From: Trichomonas tenax
Lineage: Eukaryota; Parabasalia; Trichomonadida; Trichomonadidae
Assembly: GCA_023091735.1 (NCBI GenBank)
Contig: JALKBU010001513.1
Coordinates: 1-10,096 of the forward strand
Length of the DNA stretch: 10,096 bases
Direction: 5' to 3'
A program made the position numbers and the translations under genes. The notes beneath the pieces were generated by a model. The model ran no database searches. It was not told the DNA's origin and saw only the letters and a program-made list of their open reading frames with translations. Every line of letters begins with the position of its first letter. Position 1 is the first letter of the stretch. Positions 7,428-10,096 of this stretch are shown in pieces.

Positions 7428-8567
7428 TTATATTCCAAATAATGCGTTAAAATAACATATATTTTTATCATCCTGAATATGTCGAACACACCATAATTTA
7501 CTCAGAAACGCATAACCTGAAACATTAAACTTAATACTGGTTTTATTTAATTTGATTACTTTAAAAAGGAATGTATGAATAGCGATATAATGATGTGATG
7601 ATGATTTATGAGTTGCCTCCATCTTTTCAGAAATGAAAGAATAAATATAATGCTTATTTGTTTTCATATCTTTTGCATTCTTAATAACAAATGGAATGGA
7701 TCGTTCGACCTCATCCTCTTTTGGGACAGTTCTTTCATATGTAACATTATGTGAATCTTCAACAATAAAGCCACAATCACAAAGTATTTTATAAGTTCCT
7801 AATGTTTCGTTAGCAATTTTATCAAGTAATTCAAAAACTTTATCAACACCCGTCAATTTATTTAAATAATAATTAATATATAATTCATGATCTTCTTTTT
7901 TGATTGTATTTTTTCCATATGATACATGTTTTAATCCTGTCTTAAATTTTTCTTTGTCAATTGGCGGTGATAATAGAATACAATGGTAAATATCTTCAAT
8001 AAATTGCAATTTATGTTTCTTAATAAATTTTGTTCTTTCTTCTGATAATGTTTCATCGAAATCACCGTCTAATAAATTTTGTGTTGATTCTTGAAAATAT
8101 GATTTATAACGTTCTTCATGTGATTTTTGAGTTTCTGATTCTGAGACTGGGATATTCATTAAATCCTCTATCTCATTTTCAGTATATTTTAACTCTTTAA
8201 TTCTATTATCAATTTCATCTCTTAACTTTTCCAATTGTTCTATTTCATTATTATAATATTCATCATCATGTCTACGTTCTTCATAAAATTCCTCAATAGA
8301 GGGTGGCTGGACATTCGGTCCGAGGTCTGAAGGACCGTCTTTGAGCCTTAGGTATAAAAACATCATTATTGATTGTTTATTTAAAGCACCATTATATTTA
8401 AAATCATTTAATAATTCGGTAAGTGCTTTTATGTTTGGTAAATATGTTGGATATTCACCATCGTCAAAATCATTCATTATTTTCGTTAATTCTTTTCCTG
8501 TGAAGCCTAAAGATCGTAAATCAAACGTTTTAAGGACTTTGTCCGAGACCTTACGAGTTATACTCAT
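7428..8567 (-). CDS. 379-aa protein with central coiled coil, function unknown
   Basis: Intact from an ATG at 8565-8567 (T-rich leader, then ATAAATG) to a TAA just 32 bases before the polymerase ATG. Residues 10-70 are helical; 92-136 form an acidic coiled coil (EQLEKLRDEIDNRIKEL); 180-260 are helical; 260-275 contain CDCGF, perhaps half of a metal site; 300-379 look like a mixed alpha/beta domain with two His (SSSHHY) ending in DDKNICYFNALFGI. That last motif resembles the D-x-N-C-(F/Y)-x-A-L block of OTU-like cysteine proteases and of domains that precede the polymerase in some virus-like elements. I can claim resemblance only. The position directly upstream of the polymerase, reading the same way, suggests a replication role. 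Residues 75-88 are encoded by a GC-rich hairpin insert. Its start overlaps the end of the zinc-repeat gene. Confidence 0.75.
   Translation of the reverse strand: MSITRKVSDKVLKTFDLRSLGFTGKELTKIMNDFDDGEYPTYLPNIKALTELLNDFKYNGALNKQSIMMFLYLRLKDGPSDLGPNVQPPSIEEFYEERRHDDEYYNNEIEQLEKLRDEIDNRIKELKYTENEIEDLMNIPVSESETQKSHEERYKSYFQESTQNLLDGDFDETLSEERTKFIKKHKLQFIEDIYHCILLSPPIDKEKFKTGLKHVSYGKNTIKKEDHELYINYYLNKLTGVDKVFELLDKIANETLGTYKILCDCGFIVEDSHNVTYERTVPKEDEVERSIPFVIKNAKDMKTNKHYIYSFISEKMEATHKSSSHHYIAIHTFLFKVIKLNKTSIKFNVSGYAFLSKLWCVRHIQDDKNICYFNALFGI
8309..8347. repeat. Hairpin cluster, diverged copy, in the 379-aa gene
   Basis: Arms are GGAC-ATTCG-GTCC (8309-8321), GGTC-TGAAG-GACC (8324-8336) and a competing CGGTCC/GGACCG pair (8316-8321 with 8332-8337). 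It ends in TCTTTGAGCC (8338-8347), the same half-arm found in the copies at 3902, 6512 and 8943, but here the left half of that arm is lost. In frame, encoding about LKDGPSDLGPNVQP. Confidence 0.65.
8534..8544. repeat. Small hairpin near the 5' end of the 379-aa gene
   Basis: GGAC-TTT-GTCC, a 4-bp stem with the same three-base loop as the conserved arm elsewhere. Flanking AAGG and CCTT can pair around it. It lies within the first dozen codons of the gene. A stem this short could occur by chance. Confidence 0.35.
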
Positions 8568-9240
8568 TTATACAAAAATAAAATTTAAAATGTTTTCTAA
8601 TACCTAAAGACTTCCAATTATTAAAACATATACTATAAATTTTGTCTTTATTTTTACATCTTTCATCATTTCCAATATATTTATATTTTAATTAAGTTTT
8701 AACGTTTAAATATTCTTCAGCATTCAATACCTCACAATCTTCATTTTTAAATATCATTTTAATATATTCAGAATTATAAATTCTTCTATTCATTCGTTTT
8801 CCGCTTTTTGTTGGAACTTTATGGATGCAATATATAGAAACACCGTTTTCTTTTGGATTTTCAACTATTTTTATTTCATCCTCGTCACATTTATGAGGTC
8901 TTTCATTTTTATTCCATCTATGCCACGTAATCGAAAATACTTGGCTCTTTGAGCCTTGACCCTTCGGGTCTTTACCTTTACATCTATAAATAAGCTCACT
9001 TTCACATCCTTTTTATTCATTTATTAATTCACAACCTTCATTTTTAAATTGTTCTTTAATCCATTCAGGATTTAGACCACGATCTGTTTTAATAGGTGTT
9101 GAGTCTTTAATTTTATGACACGTAGGGTCTGGCGTAGCCTCATTTTTTATTACTTTTTCATTAGATTTAATTAAAAAATCATTAACTTTTAATTGATTAA
9201 TTCCCCATTTCTTCATAAGTTCAGGCGAAACGATAGCCAT
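8551..9240 (-). pseudogene. Two-repeat zinc-domain-like protein, interrupted by two TAA codons
   Basis: The frame opens at an ATG at 9238-9240 and is one continuous frame of 230 codons to a TAA at 8551-8553, apart from TAA at 9015-9013 and 8694-8692. It holds two copies of one module. Copy 1: PEWIKEQFKNEGCELIN (residues 58-74), then ELIYRC, FSITWHRW and PHKC. Copy 2: SEYIKMIFKNEDCEVLN (157-173), then LKYKY, IYSICFNNW and IRKHF. Each stop falls at the equivalent region of its copy, after the CELIN/CEVLN helix, and the second half of each copy is still recognisable beyond it. The pattern recalls short Cys-rich repeat modules (C..C.....F..W..G.RC) of large DNA viruses and trichomonads, probably zinc-binding. 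Several Cys of that pattern are missing here. A double-hairpin insert encoding about DPKGQGSKSQ sits in copy 1. The last 17 bases overlap the next gene. Confidence 0.7.
8943..8970. repeat. Double hairpin in the zinc-repeat gene
   Basis: GGCTC-TTT-GAGCC (8943-8955) and GACCC-TTC-GGGTC (8958-8970) are perfect 5-bp-stem, 3-base-loop hairpins two bases apart. This is the cleanest copy of the double-hairpin family, in frame, and interrupts the repeat module right after its YRCKG segment. Confidence 0.85.
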
Positions 9241-10096
9241 ATATTTACTCTTTTATCCGAATAACAAATTCAAATTATTTTAAAAATTAACTTAAAAATT
9301 AGTTGCTTGGAATTACAATATAAATATATATGTTGGAAAACATCCTCTATATCTAGAATGACAAGTAAACCCCTTACTATACTATTATAAATGATAGGAA
9401 AATTATTATAATATGAATTTTGGGGAAATTATAATTATGGATATTCTCAGAGTAGGAGTTTTTGGGGTTAGCCAAATTTTTGGATTACCCCAAAAAATCA
9501 CACTCTGTATACTACTTTTTATGGATATGCGATTGATGTATATTATGAATTCAATAGAATTTTCAAAAAATCAAAGTTCTGAATTATATTTTTGCTGTCA
9601 TGTAAATTGGCAAATTATTTTTATTTGACAGAAATAGTGAAATTCGATGTTATGATTCAAACATGAACTAAAATGGTGCACAGAAAGGTATACCAAACAA
9701 GATGCCATGATGTACCTTGGTTTTCATAATTTATAAAGTTTGAAAACTTTTTTATTATGATCTCATATTTCTATCTGCACATTTAATACTATTTCATATA
9801 GAATTGGTTACACAGATACATCAGCTGTTATAATTGATTGAGAAATTTACAGTTTAAAGCAACAAATTAATGCAGGATAAGATAAAACTATTAACAACTT
9901 GATACTGCCTTTCAAATGTATTGATGTTTGTTCACTATCTGTTGTTGAGGAACATACGCAATTTAAATGAGTTAATTTGGTTGTAGATTTCGTGTTGAAA
10001 TTTGATGTTATAAAGTGGAAATAAGGGTTATTAGGTGACAAAAGACTAAAATTGATTACTGAATTGAAAATAAAGCAATCATTTATAATAAAATAA
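9241..10096. other. AT-rich stretch with no recognisable gene
   Basis: Frames here are short, start mostly at non-ATG codons and give peptides without domain character. The only structure I see is the imperfect inverted repeat at 9448-9507 and a small palindrome near 9735 (AAAGTTT-GA-AAACTTT). It may be the outer part of the element or flanking host DNA. I could not match its end to the start of the window as an inverted repeat by eye. Confidence 0.5.
9448..9507. repeat. Imperfect inverted repeat, 16 paired bases
   Basis: CAGAGT (9448-9453) pairs with ACTCTG (9502-9507), and TTTTTGGGGT (9459-9468) with ACCCCAAAAA (9487-9496). A symmetric 5 x 5 mismatch separates the two blocks and an 18-base loop closes the structure. 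It lies in the gene-free right part. Confidence 0.7.

Noticed and set aside
2741..8970. CRISPR array
   Set aside because: The palindromes are few, irregularly spaced by hundreds to thousands of bases, inside genes and without spacers.
4571..9240. Reassigned stop codon (variant genetic code)
   Set aside because: All three stop codons interrupt the frames, frameshifts are present as well, and TAA and TAG also end the intact genes.
9413..9628. 71-codon + strand frame with hydrophobic segments
   Set aside because: The frame runs through the inverted repeat and its hydrophobicity follows from T-rich DNA.
9847..10041. 64-codon - strand frame
   Set aside because: It starts at TTG, has no promoter-like context and no recognisable domain.

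Overview
The window looks like a decayed Maverick/Polinton-type, virus-like DNA transposon in an AT-rich eukaryotic genome. The main evidence is a family B DNA polymerase of the protein-primed viral/plasmid type beside a retrovirus-like (rve) integrase core carrying the WEIDH...NTRYLY signature. The phage-like tail-collar protein, the HNH-like module inside the polymerase and the general look of the proteins suggest a parabasalid host such as Trichomonas or Tritrichomonas. That host call comes from memory of family appearance, not a search. No bacterial ribosome-binding sites, rRNA or tRNA were seen.

Layout. The left part (1-2130) reads on the + strand: a small Lys/Glu-rich protein (104-376), about 730 bases of AT-rich non-coding DNA with a perfect 20-bp-stem hairpin (648-694), a short ORF (1104-1241), and an intact phage-tail-collar protein (1213-2130). 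The genes then converge over a 29-bp direct repeat. From 2275 to 9240 everything reads on the - strand. In transcription order from the right these are a two-repeat zinc-domain gene broken by two stops, an intact 379-aa protein of unknown function, the polymerase (four nonsense codons and two frameshifts), a tiny gene broken by tandem stops, an integrase cut off after its first catalytic Asp, and an intact coiled-coil protein. No gene is recognisable from 9241 to 10096.

How the genes fit together. Polymerase and integrase are the replication and integration core of Polintons. Both are broken, so this copy should be unable to move by itself. No major or minor capsid, packaging ATPase or maturation protease is visible, and no terminal inverted repeats were identified, so the window is an internally deleted or partial element. 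TAG, TAA and TGA all occur as premature stops, together with frameshifts, so decay is more likely than a reassigned genetic code.

The most unusual feature is a set of short GC-rich palindromes, often in tandem pairs (about 5-bp stem, 3-nt loop). They lie mostly inside the reading frames of the otherwise AT-rich - strand genes. One arm recurs as a 13-mer (GGCTC-AAA-GAGCC on the - strand) in three genes. It shows one paired compensatory change and one change that keeps a G-T wobble only on the coding strand. This points to a dispersed family of double-hairpin elements that sit in frame, formally similar to in-frame palindromic elements known from some bacteria and organelles.
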